DNA of 64,000 bases from Fragilariopsis cylindrus CCMP1102 (taxonomy: Eukaryota; Bacillariophyta; Bacillariophyceae; Bacillariales; Bacillariaceae): positions 89,184-153,183 of the forward strand of contig FMBT01000397.1 of assembly GCA_900095095.1 (NCBI GenBank), written 5' to 3'. The position numbers were made by a program, and so were the translations under genes. The notes under the pieces are model-generated. The model ran no database searches and was not told where the DNA came from. It saw only the letters and a program-made list of their open reading frames with translations. Shown here piece after piece: positions 31,293-42,497 of this stretch (the first letter of the stretch is position 1; each line of letters begins with the position of its first letter).

Positions 31293-32168
31293 TTATTTCA
31301 TTTTCATGTCAGTTTCATGCGGTGGCAGGCGTTGTTGGTGTACCTTGTCATGAATGTGGTTTTCGCTTTCTGTTGCCGATGTAGGGGACACATCGATTGA
31401 CGATTTATAACGCAGATTAATATGATGATAATTATCATGATGGTTCTTTCGTAAGGATGGAAAAAGATTTTCATGACGTGATCTTCGATGGTAGGAAGAG
31501 TCCTCTTGTTTATTGCTACTATCCCTCGTGCTGGTAAAATCTATTCGATCTTCTTTTCTATTGTTCGAATACAAAGACGATCGTGATCATTCGCTAGAAT
31601 AAAATGGAAGAGTATAAATACCATGGGGAGTTAAAGAACTTCTTGGTAATAATGCAATCGTCGGTGTAGAAATAGTAGTTGAGTGTGGTAGGGTTGGTAA
31701 CGCCAAAAATGACAATTCATTATCGGATAGTTTTGAAATGTTTTGATAATAGGATGCTGACTTTGGTAGTAAGGGTGGTGGTGATAATAATGACGATGAT
31801 GATGATGACGACGATGGTCGAAAGATTCCATCCAATGATGTTTTGTATCTTTTCTTCGGTGGTGGTGATGAGCAATCGTACTGGTAATGATTGTCGGCTT
31901 CGATATTGTCGACATTGTCGTCGTCATCGTCATCAACGATTAGGATGCGACGAAATGATTCTACTTCATCACGTAAGGATGATGATGATGATGATACGGT
32001 CGTAGCATCATTATTATCAACATCGTTGTCATCGCGGTGTGAAAAGGTTGGTGTAGAAAAAATAACGTTGTGCTGTTGTTGTTGTTGTTCGGAGAACTTC
32101 CGCTTATCGGATTGACTCATAGAGGTAGAAGACGTTGAAGATAAGAAATATTCTGTTGTGTTCGTCAT
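31293..32168 (-). CDS. Low-complexity hypothetical protein with an in-frame TGA
   Basis: The ATG at 32168 opens 193 codons ending at TGA (31589-31587). The same frame then stays open for about 97 more codons, to 31293, in the same S/N/H/K-rich style (RKEDRIDFTSTRDSSNKQEDSS and so on). Sequence just before the TGA (TTTTATTCTAG) also looks like an intron acceptor, so a spliced form that skips the stop is possible. The first part has poly-Q, DDDDDD and KKRYKTSLDGIF segments and no known domain. The options are a shorter protein, an intron, readthrough or a nonsense mutation. Confidence 0.5.
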
Positions 32169-32952
32169 CTTGTGTTGTTTGTCGTGTTTGGGGTTTATTT
32201 AATAATTATTTGATTTGTGTGGATTAGTTTTTGTTTTTGTGAATTTTGTGAAGCGTAGTATTCAGTGTGTATGCTAACTAAGCAATCAATGGAACGAAAA
32301 AAGTGTTGTGAGGTGAAAGATGTGAAAGTGCGAAATATTGCTTTGGAGAAAAGTTTGTCAGCCATGTACGATTGATTTGGTGTACCAGTGAGTCAGTCAC
32401 TTTTAAATTAACTCGTGTAGTAACGTGTCAAAATTCTGAGCGAAACTGTGATTGGATCATTAGTACGTACTAGTATCACCTTTCATTACGCCGGTCAAAC
32501 CGTGAATGACATATTAATCTTTTTAATGTACCAGGTAAATATAATACTGAATACTGTACTACTTGTGTACAAGTATCATTGTACTGTAGAGCATTTATTT
32601 AATTGTTCGAGATCTAATTTTTTTTTTAAATTACTAGTCGACTATAGTATATAACTTGTTATTTAAAAGCTGACGCGTCGCTCCTCACTGCCTTAGAAAG
32701 ACTAGTAAGTCAACGGTCGACCCGCCTATGATTAATCTACATTATTAGTTCTCTTATTATGTGGGCATATCCCCAAATCTATCATCAATACTTTGATGCT
32801 GCACTTCCAAGACCGGTTGCACTCTACTTGTTGATCTCTTTTTCCCCATTGTTTTGAACATCTTAGTTAGTATGTTGTTCGCCTTATGTTTCTTCTGTAT
32901 TGCTATAGGTGCCTTACTGGTCGACTTACTCTTTTTGATTCGAGAGAATACA
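32169..32952. other. Intergenic region with a dispersed repeat
   Basis: A dispersed repeat occupies about 32388-32740. An overlapping frame 33029-32757 (basic, RIKKSKSTSKAP) is open, but its reading is out of frame with the membrane protein upstream and is not called as a gene. Confidence 0.45.
32388..32740 (+). repeat. Dispersed repeat family, copy 1
   Basis: The left part (GAGTCAGTCACTTTTAAATTA, AATTCTGAGCGAAACTGTGA) recurs at 35564-35700. A middle part (TTTCATTACGCCGGTCAAAC) recurs there in altered form and at 36537-36592. The right part (TATAACTTGTTATTTAAAAG, GTCGACCCGCCTAT) recurs inverted at 58441-58550. Copies are diverged, so this is an old element of unknown class. Confidence 0.7.
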
Positions 32953-34197
32953 TTAGTCAATGGGGTGTACTTGGACATTCTCTTTGGGAGATAGTAATAT
33001 ACCACAAATAAACCATAATACTGTTGCACTAATTGCCCTCTTACTACCTAAACTTAATGTACATGACACGCCTTCTAATACACTATTGTATTCATCAATA
33101 AATGTTTGATTATTTTGCTGGCCTGGACTAACAAAATAAGATTTAAAGAAACCTTCAGTACATACATTTGAATTAAACATAATTAAACTTAAACCTTGAA
33201 ATATTGTTGCTACCATGAAATACACTCTACTCCAAAACTTCGAGGGACATACTACTGAAAACAATGCTACACAACCAAATACACAACTACAATACAATAA
33301 TTTGTATGGGTGTGTGGAGAAGAGGATTAAAAAAAACGTTAAACGAAACAAAAAAAGTCAGTTAGTAATTACTGTGCATTGTAAAATTAATCTTTGTCGT
33401 AGTATGCGTCGATACAACTTAAAATAGTTCGAATTCATAACAACGTATACGTACCCAATAATAGAAAACCATCTTGATGCAATAAATGCAGAATCAAATT
33501 CAGGTGTAACATATCCCCATGGTGTTAATTGTGTATACGTGAAACATACTTTTTGGTCAACAGGGATTGTTGCTTGCCAGGATGCAAAACCAATACGATG
33601 ATCTTGTAGTAAACTAGAGCAAATTTCTGTACTCATATTACTACCAGAATCGCTACCGACAGATCCATATCCTAAATCATCGCATGCCTTAGTATAATCA
33701 GATGTATTAGTGCCGTCCGTTCCTGTAGTCGTATATTCTGGTGTTAATGTAACATATCTTGCAATAAAATCACAATTTGCATAACTACATATACCACAAA
33801 TGAATGCTGCAATTGCAAGATAAAATACCATACAGAGATTATCTTCCGCAGATTTTTTACGATCAACTGGCACCGTACCTGGTGGTGTGACTAATCCACC
33901 AGTACTACCATCTTGCCCATGTGCGTTATGAACTGGCACCGCACCTGGTGGTGTGACTAATCCACCAGACCTACCATCTCGCCCATATGCGTTATGAACT
34001 GGCACCGCACCTGGTGGTGTGACTACTCCACCAGTACTACCATCTCGCCCATATGCGTTATGAACTGGCACCGCACCTGGTGGTGTGACTAATCCACCAG
34101 TACTACCAACTCGCCCATATGCGTTATAACCTGGCACCGCACCTGGTGGTGTGACTAATCCACCAGTACTACCAACTGGCACCGCACCTATTGTCAT
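32953..34197 (-). CDS. Four-helix-type membrane protein with a 22-residue tandem repeat
   Basis: Exon 1 is 34197-33455 and exon 2 is 33286-32953; the intron starts GTACGT and splits a Gly codon. The protein is 358 aa. The N-terminus holds about five copies of a 22-residue unit (GSTGGLVTPPGAVPVHNAYG), coded by 66-bp DNA repeats (about 33865-34190). A hydrophobic helix follows (MVFYLAIAAFICGICSYANC), then a Cys-containing loop with N-glycosylation-like sites, then three more helices (ASRWFSIIGCVFGCVALFSVV, FMVATIFQGLSLIMF, ISATVLWFICGILLS). Cysteines in the loops could pair. This tetraspan-like layout is common in unnamed diatom proteins. Function unknown; the proline/glycine repeat is likely cytosolic. 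Confidence 0.65.
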
Positions 34198-35563
34198 TGT
34201 TTATCTACTAGTATATCGTTTTGATAGTATTGAGGAATACTTCTTTGTGATTGTGAATGTGTGTGTGAGTAGTGTATGTGTGATAACTAACGTCCCCCGT
34301 TCGGGTGTGACTGCTATATCTTTGCTTTTGAATGCAATGGCTGTTACTTCTTGAAGCAACGCTTTGTGTTCAATTGCTCGTGCAAAGGTAGCGAGGAATT
34401 CTGACACCCTTTCTTGCAGTGTACCTACTACCGGTACATCATGATTGATACATTGAATTTTATTTTCGCAAGAACAATACGAAGATGTACGTACTTATAC
34501 GGTCCTCATTGAAATTGCAATCGATCTGTCAAGATTCTCATCATGGAATACCGGCATTTCGGTACAGGCAATACCAGAAGATAATAATGCTTTTTCCTTA
34601 TTAAGCATTCGAATGCTTCTTGATACTTTTGTCGGTGGAACAATCAATCCTCTCTCAATGGTACACAATCTCAGCGCAGCTCTAGCTAGCTGCACGATCT
34701 TTTGTTTTTATTTCACATACATCAATGGATCATTTTCCTCGTCGAATGCTTCTTCTGTTAGCGCGAATGAATGAATGAACGTCTGCGCGTCTGAGAACTG
34801 ACGCGACACGATCTGAATGAGACGAGAACAAATTATGAGAACACTGAAATGAGAACACTGAAATGAGAATTATGAAGAACAATCAGACAAAGTACACAAT
34901 TACATACACAGAAAAGAATAACAAGGTAACCATCAAATAGGAACAATGACAGTCAGAACTTAGGAAATAATGTAGATGAAAAGGTAAAATAAGAAAAGGT
35001 TAGAAGAGAAATACATTCTATATGTAGTTGTAACGCGTACGTAAAACGGATCATTCCAACATCTTCATCATAAAATATCGCGGGTCGCACTCCTCTATCA
35101 ATCTTAGATTTTTACATCATAACTCTAACTCTAATACGGTAATACAATTCGTACGAAAAACGAAGGGGTGATGTTCGTGATACTAGTAGGGGTGTTGCTT
35201 ATGTGTACCTTCGTACGCGCACAACACGCGTATTTAAAATTCAGTGCTAATTTCAGACATGCACCAAGTGAAAAACTACTGTAAAAATAAAGGTCGAATT
35301 TATTTACATGAAAATTCCACGTGCTTTTAGTTGAAATGGCTATCCTCCAGTGAAAAACCACTGTAAAAGCCTACTACCGTAAAAAATAACAAGTTGAAGA
35401 TAATAAATATCAAAGATAACCACAACCACATGCAGTACACAACAACAACAAGTAAGATAGACATCATATGTTACTGTGAGTACTACTTGTAGTAATAACA
35501 CACAGTACTGTAATACTGTAGCTAGTAAGCTAAATGCACACCCTAGCAGTAACTTATCTATAT

Positions 35564-35700
35564 ATGAGTCAGTCACTTTTAAATTAGCTTAGTCAAAATT
35601 CTGAGCGAAACTGTGATTGGATCATTATTAGTACGTCATCAAACTTTCATTACCGGTCAAGCTGTGAATGACATAATATTATTAATAGTAAATTTAGTAG
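35564..35700 (+). repeat. Dispersed repeat family, copy 2 (partial)
   Basis: Shares GAGTCAGTCACTTTTAAATTA, CAAAATTCTGAGCGAAACTG and a diverged TTTCATTACCGGTCAAG...GTGAATGACAT with 32388-32520. Confidence 0.75.
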
Positions 35701-36536
35701 GTGGAACATTTTTAAATTAAACATTTGATAGAAAAATTGATACTAATGTTGGTAATGCACTTCAAGCTGTCGGTCCCCATGTTAAAGACGGAGGTCTAAC
35801 AAAGATGAAGAATAACCTGATGATGTCACAATGACTATGAATGCAAATTTCAATGAATGGCTTAAAAGGCAAATGAGTGCATTTTCATCCTACAGTAAGA
35901 CTGATGATACAAATCTTCTAAGAAGTTGATAGTAAAAATAACAGTATATACTTGTTATCACTTAACCTGTCCTTTTTTTAAAAAGAAATAATGTATACCT
36001 TGACTTTTTAAAACGTTCATGCACCCCTGCTTGCAAATGATAGATTGATATAAAGGTTTTAACTTAAGGAGTTCAGCAATATTTAAGCTAGCTACTGCTA
36101 TCCTTCTGATCCTTCATTCCCCTTTTGTAAGGACACTTTGACTTTGCCTGTACTCAGCATCATTACTCTTAACATTGCAGTCAATTTCAATAGACGATTC
36201 AGATAGCCTTTTACAGCCAGCATTGCAGACGAATGTTGTAGGGGATTCCTCTTGATCACATTATTTGCATATCATGTCATCATATTGGCTTGTTTTTTAT
36301 CATTATATATCAATTTTTAATTGTTATTATCTTATTATTATTATTATTATTATTATATTATCATTGTTGTTGTTGTCGTTGTTGTTTATTTGGCAACTCA
36401 TTTTCTGGATTGAACATATGAATTGAATTCCCCAAGGCATCCAAACAAAATACGGTCTCAGCGAGTTGGACCATTACAATCACTTGTATTCATTCATTAT
36501 CGTGAACCTTTTGCTAATGCTTAACTTGAAGAACAT

Positions 36537-36592
36537 AAACTAGTATCAACTTTCATTACGCCGGTCAAACCGTGAATGACATATTATCCTAA
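36537..36592 (+). repeat. Dispersed repeat family, copy 3 (fragment)
   Basis: ACTAGTATCA-CTTTCATTACGCC...CCGTGAATGACATATTA matches 32468-32518 almost exactly. Confidence 0.75.
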
Positions 36593-36983
36593 GTAGTTAG
36601 GGTTAAGGTTATAATAACCACCCGGCGCTTTGGACGTGGCGGGAGAAATTACATGGGAAGAAAATCAAAATAATTTTTTTCTTTGTTCGTCGAGTGTATT
36701 TTTTTCTAAGATTTTTTTGTGACGAGGATGTGAAGCTATTATTTATTGTGCGACGAAGAATGAATCAACTAAAAAGAGAGGCGAAAAGGATTTCTGTACA
36801 GTAATAATAACAATAGAAAAGGATAGCTGTGTTATATTTATTATATACCGTACACACCATATAATACCAACGATTTTCCAATAATTCGAATGAGAAAGAC
36901 GACGACAGTGGACGGGCACATTTGAAAAGCGAAAGAAAAAGAAGAAGAAGAAGAAGAATGGACAATGATAATATGGTAACCCA

Positions 36984-39221
36984 ATGATGCGTGATTTCCG
37001 TCAACAACAACAACAACGATCTCCCCGATATCATCATCATCCTCATGATCATCCTTCTGATTTTGACTGTTATGACGATAACATCGTGGACGACTACGAC
37101 GACGACAACGATACACGTCAACGTCCGTCTCCACCTCGATCAGCGTCATTTGTGAAATCATTAATGAGCGGTGAAGTAATTCACGTAAAGAAAGAAAATC
37201 ATCATCATCAACACCAACAACAACAGCAACAACGGAGTCGGAGAATACGGAAACAAAAAACAAAGTCGACGCACACGTCATCGGGGTTGTTATCTCCTTC
37301 TTCCTTTTTGACTTCAACTATTGGCGCATGTACCGGTATTACTACTACTTCTAGTGGTAGTGGTAGTGGTGGTGGTGGTGGAACTATTACAAGTAGTAGT
37401 TATATAATAAATGGGGATGATCCAACGAATAACGATGATGGTGATGATGATGATGACGATGACTGTAGAAGCAGTACCCTCAACGGTTATGATTGTTATG
37501 GTGATGCAGTATATACTTACGATAATGATGGCCATCTCGCAAATACAATGGATGATATTATCATCAAACTTTCAAAAACAGCTCTTCCATTAACGAAATC
37601 GGGTACTTGTCGAACTTTGGATACAAATAGTCCTACCGAACAAACAAAAAATTCAGTACTAACAGAAGAATATGCTACTACTACCACTACAAGTTGTAGT
37701 GCTAACATTATGGATCAGTATAGAGAACAACAACACCAGTTTCATCAACAGCAACAGCAACGGCAGCAACAACAACAGCAGCAAAAACCACTAAACAACA
37801 GTAATAATCACCGTGGTAACACCAACAATGCGACGAAACAGAATAGTAAGAACAAGAACAATACAACGAGCAATATCAGTGCTGCACGTAAAGTTCTCGT
37901 TGGTGCTGGTAATAGCAATACTACGAAAAGCAAGAAGAAGACTACTTCGTCGTCACCACCATTTCTCGCTCAATGTCGATGTGAAGGAGACAATGATGAT
38001 CTTTCTAGTCTTGGAATGGAATATGGAATCGAAGAATACAAGAGCAGTAGCAACAACAAAAACACAAACAATAAAAATACTCCTACACGACGTACTACCA
38101 CCACAGCTACTACTATGAATAGTAGTAGCAAAAGTAGTTTACTTCAATGTTATAGTAACAACCCATCTTCTTCTCCCGTTCCTCATAGTCGATCATTAAT
38201 GAAAGCTGCCTTCCCTACCAATGATAACAACAACAATTTTAGTAACAATGATAGGAGCAACAGCAACAAGACACTATATGCTCCGGCCTACGGTGATGAT
38301 GATGATGATGATGGTAAAGTCGATGTCAACAACGACAATTCGATCATTTCAAATAATATTGATAATAATAATAGTAATTCATCACCATCATCACGACTAC
38401 AAAGCAATGGTGGCATAACCAGCATCAATACTAACGGCAACAACGACAACGACATCAATAACAGCATTGGTGGTAGTCATCGTGAAATTCAATATTGGCG
38501 TCAGAGACTTCATCATGCTACGAAATATTATGGAAAGACCCATACTGCTACAGCAGATGCGTATTTTAATTTAGGTCAGGCTCAATTAAAAATTCAATAC
38601 AGCAGCAGCAAAAAGAAACAACATCAATACGATTTATCTGTCGAGAATTTAACGATCGCGCATCAAATATGGGAACGCAAGCACGGTCCGCATCATGTAG
38701 CGGTTGGTCGAGCTCTGGATGCACTTGCCTTAGCTGTTGTACGACGTGCTAATCATAGCAAGTCTACTGCTGCTGCTGCTGCTGCTGTTGCTGGGAATAA
38801 GAACAAGAATAACAACAAAAACGATAACGTTGAGAATGATTTACGATACGCACAACGATTACTAGAACAAGCATTTGCAATCCGTCATCATCATTTAGGT
38901 GTTTGGCATGTTGATACAGTTGAATCGTATAACAAATTAGCGAGTGTCTATTTACATTTGGGAAAAATTAGAGAAGCATGTGATGCATACCGTGAAGTAT
39001 TTCTAGTACGGAGGTCAATTTTTGGACCAGATCATCCAAGTGTTGCTATTACATCCCATTCAATTGCGAATTGTCATTATAAATTACGTGAAATTACAGA
39101 TTCATTGAAATGGTATCAAATTTCATTAGATATATATGAAAAGATGAAATTACCATACCGACATCCGACCGTAGCAAAATTACTAAAAGATCGATCGAGA
39201 TTGGAACGATATATGGAATAA
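36984..39221 (+). CDS. TPR protein of the kinesin-light-chain type
   Basis: 745 aa, single exon. The first ~495 residues are low complexity (Q, N, S, D, H and a GSGSGGGGG run) and probably disordered. From ~498 on come helical repeats: HREIQYWRQRLHHATKYYGKTH, then TADAYFNLGQAQLKIQ, and after an insert of alanines LRYAQRLLEQAFAIRHHHLG. Next are VDTVESYNKLASVYLHLGKIREACDAYREV and SVAITSHSIANCHYKLREITDSLKWYQISLDIY. The ~42-residue spacing and GxxHPSVA pattern are those of kinesin-light-chain-like TPRs, which bind other proteins. No catalytic domain is visible. Confidence 0.7.
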   Translation: MMRDFRQQQQQRSPRYHHHPHDHPSDFDCYDDNIVDDYDDDNDTRQRPSPPRSASFVKSLMSGEVIHVKKENHHHQHQQQQQQRSRRIRKQKTKSTHTSSGLLSPSSFLTSTIGACTGITTTSSGSGSGGGGGTITSSSYIINGDDPTNNDDGDDDDDDDCRSSTLNGYDCYGDAVYTYDNDGHLANTMDDIIIKLSKTALPLTKSGTCRTLDTNSPTEQTKNSVLTEEYATTTTTSCSANIMDQYREQQHQFHQQQQQRQQQQQQQKPLNNSNNHRGNTNNATKQNSKNKNNTTSNISAARKVLVGAGNSNTTKSKKKTTSSSPPFLAQCRCEGDNDDLSSLGMEYGIEEYKSSSNNKNTNNKNTPTRRTTTTATTMNSSSKSSLLQCYSNNPSSSPVPHSRSLMKAAFPTNDNNNNFSNNDRSNSNKTLYAPAYGDDDDDDGKVDVNNDNSIISNNIDNNNSNSSPSSRLQSNGGITSINTNGNNDNDINNSIGGSHREIQYWRQRLHHATKYYGKTHTATADAYFNLGQAQLKIQYSSSKKKQHQYDLSVENLTIAHQIWERKHGPHHVAVGRALDALALAVVRRANHSKSTAAAAAAVAGNKNKNNNKNDNVENDLRYAQRLLEQAFAIRHHHLGVWHVDTVESYNKLASVYLHLGKIREACDAYREVFLVRRSIFGPDHPSVAITSHSIANCHYKLREITDSLKWYQISLDIYEKMKLPYRHPTVAKLLKDRSRLERYME

Positions 39222-39555
39222 AAAAATCGTTAATTGAATTTTCAAAAGAAACGAAAATGAGCGGGAAGAGAGCAGAAAAACCACACCATAAATTAGCTAG
39301 CACACTAAATAATACAAATAGATACATTCTGTTATGGGAACACCCTTTTTTTCCGCATAATGCGTAATTTATAATTGGCCCCATAGTTTTCACCATTATT
39401 GATGTAAACACGCTCGCTCTCTTTGCAAAAAGCTAGGAATATTTATGTGTGATTTAAAGTTTTGTCAAGCGGGACTCAAATCAAATGCATTTCATCACAA
39501 AACAAACATTGCCACAGTACCATAATTCGAAACTAGAACACAAATCAACAACAAC
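39222..39555. other. Intergenic region
   Basis: Contains the left member (39444-39479) of a long-range inverted repeat pair. No gene. Confidence 0.5.
39444..39479 (+). repeat. 36-bp inverted repeat, left member
   Basis: TATGTGTGATTTAAAGTTTT continuing to GGGACTCAA; matches the reverse complement of 42936-42971 with two mismatches. Confidence 0.75.
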
Positions 39556-40805
39556 ATGCCCGAATTTTCCAAGCTAAAACCACTTCCTAACATTCCCGAC
39601 TTTATTCTAGATTTTATTCATTATTCATCATACAACATGGCGGTTGTAAGCAGTAATCGTTACAAGCCTAGTCATCAACGTTTGTCAATTAGTCGGATTC
39701 TTTATGGTATTATAGTCATAACGCTGGTGGTAGCAATGTGGCAAATGTTATTCATTGATGATAGTAGTAGTTTGAATCACATCATATTAGAGGCAAATTT
39801 ACGATCGGAACGAGTGAATTACAAAAAAGGAAAAGTATCACGTCCCGTCATAACGAGTGCTATTTTCGATGAAAGTGATTGGGATGCAAAAAATAAGTTC
39901 ATCGCTGCTATGAAGAGAATTGTTCCAAATTCGTGTGGTTATACCGGTGGATTAAATGATTTAAAACCTGAAGAATTGCATCCAGTTGCTGGGAAACGAC
40001 ATATGATAACACCACCGAAGGGTGGAAAGCTTAGTCTGGTTTGTTGTGATACAACGAAGGGCCCATTGGCAGCATTAGTGCATCATTCGTGGGCACCACT
40101 CGGCGCAGAACATTTTATGGATATGGTTACGTCACAATATTTTGATAGTGGTGTACCTATGATGCGCTGTATGAAAGATTTCTTATGTCAATTTGGAATT
40201 AATTCCGATCCAGCCGTTACTAAAAAGTTCAAGAGTAATATTGAAGATGATCCGAATTGGCTACCAGAAGGACCGAAATATAGAGAAAATTCTGATGGTG
40301 TAAAACGATTTGCGAAAGGCTACTTAGCATATGCTGGAGGAGGAAAAAATAGTGTAAGTGGTATAGTATATCTAATACATACTGAGTCAAGAAGGGTTTC
40401 TAACATTCGTACTTTTCCCTTGCTGTGAATCACTTGCTCGCATACATACATACATCAGCGTGGTAATCAATTAATCGTAGCACTAGATAATAACGGACCA
40501 CTAGCTGGAGGAAGTCCATGGGAGTAAGTACAACTGTGTATCGATCGATCGATTGTTGTTGTTGCTGTTGTTTTCTCATTTTATGTCATATTTTTTTTTA
40601 ATTACATTACAGGGTACCATGGGGAGAGTTAGTCGGTGAAGAAAGTTTCGAAACTTTGACAAAAATTTATACGGGATACGGTGAAAATGGTCCCTCACAG
40701 GGTAAACTCCACAATAATGGTATGAACGATGAAATGAAAAAGGAGTTTCCTAAATTGGATTATATAAACAAATGTGTTGTAGTAGACGAAGCAGGATCAT
40801 CGTAA
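39556..40805 (+). CDS. Membrane-anchored cyclophilin-like protein
   Basis: Three exons, 39556-40353, 40459-40523 and 40613-40805; both introns start GTAAGT. 351 aa. Residues ~51-70 form one membrane helix (ILYGIIVITLVVAMWQMLFI). The lumenal part, from ~160, has the cyclophilin order: LSLVCCDTTKGPLAALVHHSWAP, GAEHFMDMV, YFDSGVPMMRCMKDFLCQFGI, then AGGGKNSRGNQLIVALDN, GSPWEVPWGELV, and a closing INKCVVVDE. The active-site Arg position of canonical cyclophilins (FHR) appears as MRC, and other catalytic residues are altered, so activity is uncertain. Diatom genomes encode many such divergent forms. Likely in the secretory pathway as a type II protein. Confidence 0.75.
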
Positions 40806-41450
40806 TAGAAAAACCAAATAAATACGAAATAAATCCAACAGATGAGTCGAATAGTTTTTGGCATCTTTTGATGCTAACCTAAACGAAAATTGAATTCCAA
40901 TCCAAATTGAAAGGCACATGATGAGCGTATCGATGTTTGTGAAAAAGTTGACTGTGGCGACGATGGCAATTGACAACGTACTGTCATTGTTATAGGTATG
41001 ATGCTGATGCTCGTACCACACCACTAAATCATCATACTGCAATGATGAAGGGGACTAGCATTTCATGTTGGGAAAAGCATTTAAGGAACAACCGGAAACA
41101 TCATTGATTTGACGATGTTAGAATGAAATCGATACGCCAAAGTACTATTTGTGCTTCCTCTTTCGCTCTACTTCCCAATAACTTCGAGGATAGATTTAAT
41201 GGACTCGTTATATCTTCTAACATATACTTAAAATTAATATACTGAATTAACTTTTAGATCATAAATGGAATAAAAATAAGCCTAGCAAAGAAAGACCTTC
41301 TTGGATCAGCACACGAAGAAGAAACGCTAGTAATATGTAATATGCGGGTGAACAAGGCAGAAGAGATATTGGAAAGGATAAAAATGCACTATTTATTACA
41401 CACGAGGCACTATAAAATATATAGAATTTCAAATTGTTCAATTGATTTGA
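40806..41450. other. Intergenic region
   Basis: No gene seen; short ORFs are without recognisable features. Confidence 0.4.
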
Positions 41451-42497
41451 TCATGTACCGTTTTCAGTGTCACTGTTTCTCTTTTTGTTTGCTTTGACAC
41501 TCAATTGATCTTCGCGATGGAAGCGGGGTCGACTTCGGCAATAACACCACACCCACCCAAACACCAAACCACTTGCCACCACAGCAGCAGCAGTTATGCC
41601 GGCTATCGCGGCACCTGAAAGGCCTGGTAGGTCGTCCGAACATCCTAGGGTTAGGGGCGCTACGATATAATTGTCACACATCATATCAATATTGCAGTCC
41701 CAATTATCAAGGTCGTTCGTTTCGACTACTCTTCCATCAAACTTCACGGTAAGGCTCGAAACGACCCGAGCACTTTCTTTGGACAAGCCAAAGACCATGC
41801 AAGCTGAGGGATACTGAAAGCGCTCTTCCATGCACTGTAACGTACGATGAGTCGTATCCGGTCGGTAGCGAACATTCTGGGGAGCCACTACATTGCCAAG
41901 ACGCTGATTGTCGGGGGAAGCTGAATAGGCCTTTACAATCCAGTCCAGTACCCAGAGATTCGTGGTGTTGGCTTCCTGAATATTCCCCAACCCGTCCTCG
42001 TTCGATGTCGTAAGATCGACGTCCAACAGATACTTGACGTAGTCGTTCCCGTGATTGCCAGTACCAGCACACACCCTATCGATATAATCATGACACTTGT
42101 CTCCCAACCAAACAACGTCTTGATTCAGATCTCTTTGTTGTCCAGTTTTGCTGCTCGTATCAATGGCTGGGTCCCAAACGGTACCATTCCATAAAACTTG
42201 CATCTTTCCATAATATTTGTAATTCGGATCGTCGACGTAAAGTCGAGCGCAGTCAATAATGGGCAGTGTACTATCGTCTTCTTCCCAACAGGTTGTCATT
42301 GGTATTCGTGCCGTACTATTGGGTTCGAACGTTCCGGCGGCGATAACTCCTCCTCGGTCAGACGCCGCTGACTCCAGTTTCCAATTGACCGTGTCCAATG
42401 GCGGCCAGACGCCAGACGGTGGGACCCTTCTGAGCCCGGAGGACGGTACCATGGTAAGCTCTATGCAATTGTGTGGGATAGTATCAGCATCGTTCAT
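41451..42497 (-). CDS. Single-pass membrane protein with a Cys-rich ectodomain
   Basis: 348 aa from the ATG at 42497. The frame opens earlier at a TTG (42650), but that extension is low complexity. The body has regularly placed cysteines (TTCWEEDD, DCARLYVDD, DKCHDYIDRVC, LQCMEERFQYPSACMVFGL, WDCNIDMMC) and several N-x-T/S sites, which suggest an extracellular region. A membrane helix lies near the C-terminus (SGAAIAGITAAAVVASGLVFG), then a short basic tail. No signal peptide is visible at this start, so a 5' exon may be missing. By eye the gene is more GC-rich and far less repetitive than its neighbours. Function unknown. Confidence 0.6.
   Translation of the reverse strand: MNDADTIPHNCIELTMVPSSGLRRVPPSGVWPPLDTVNWKLESAASDRGGVIAAGTFEPNSTARIPMTTCWEEDDSTLPIIDCARLYVDDPNYKYYGKMQVLWNGTVWDPAIDTSSKTGQQRDLNQDVVWLGDKCHDYIDRVCAGTGNHGNDYVKYLLDVDLTTSNEDGLGNIQEANTTNLWVLDWIVKAYSASPDNQRLGNVVAPQNVRYRPDTTHRTLQCMEERFQYPSACMVFGLSKESARVVSSLTVKFDGRVVETNDLDNWDCNIDMMCDNYIVAPLTLGCSDDLPGLSGAAIAGITAAAVVASGLVFGWVWCYCRSRPRFHREDQLSVKANKKRNSDTENGT

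Larger units (their letters stand above)
34198..36983. other. Long intergenic region with decayed repeats
   Basis: Contains diverged copies of the repeat at 32388 (35564-35700 and 36537-36592). A short tandem GAGAACACTGAAAT lies near 34829-34866. Around 35750-35935 there is coding-like sequence in shifting frames (ALQAVGPHVKDGG, then NFNEWLKRQMSAFSSYS), probably a gene remnant. No intact gene seen. Confidence 0.45.

Noticed and set aside
32757-33029. Basic 90-codon frame overlapping the tetraspan-like gene
   Set aside because: Out of frame with a clean hydrophobic helix that ends normally at 32953; no ATG near its start that would make it independent.
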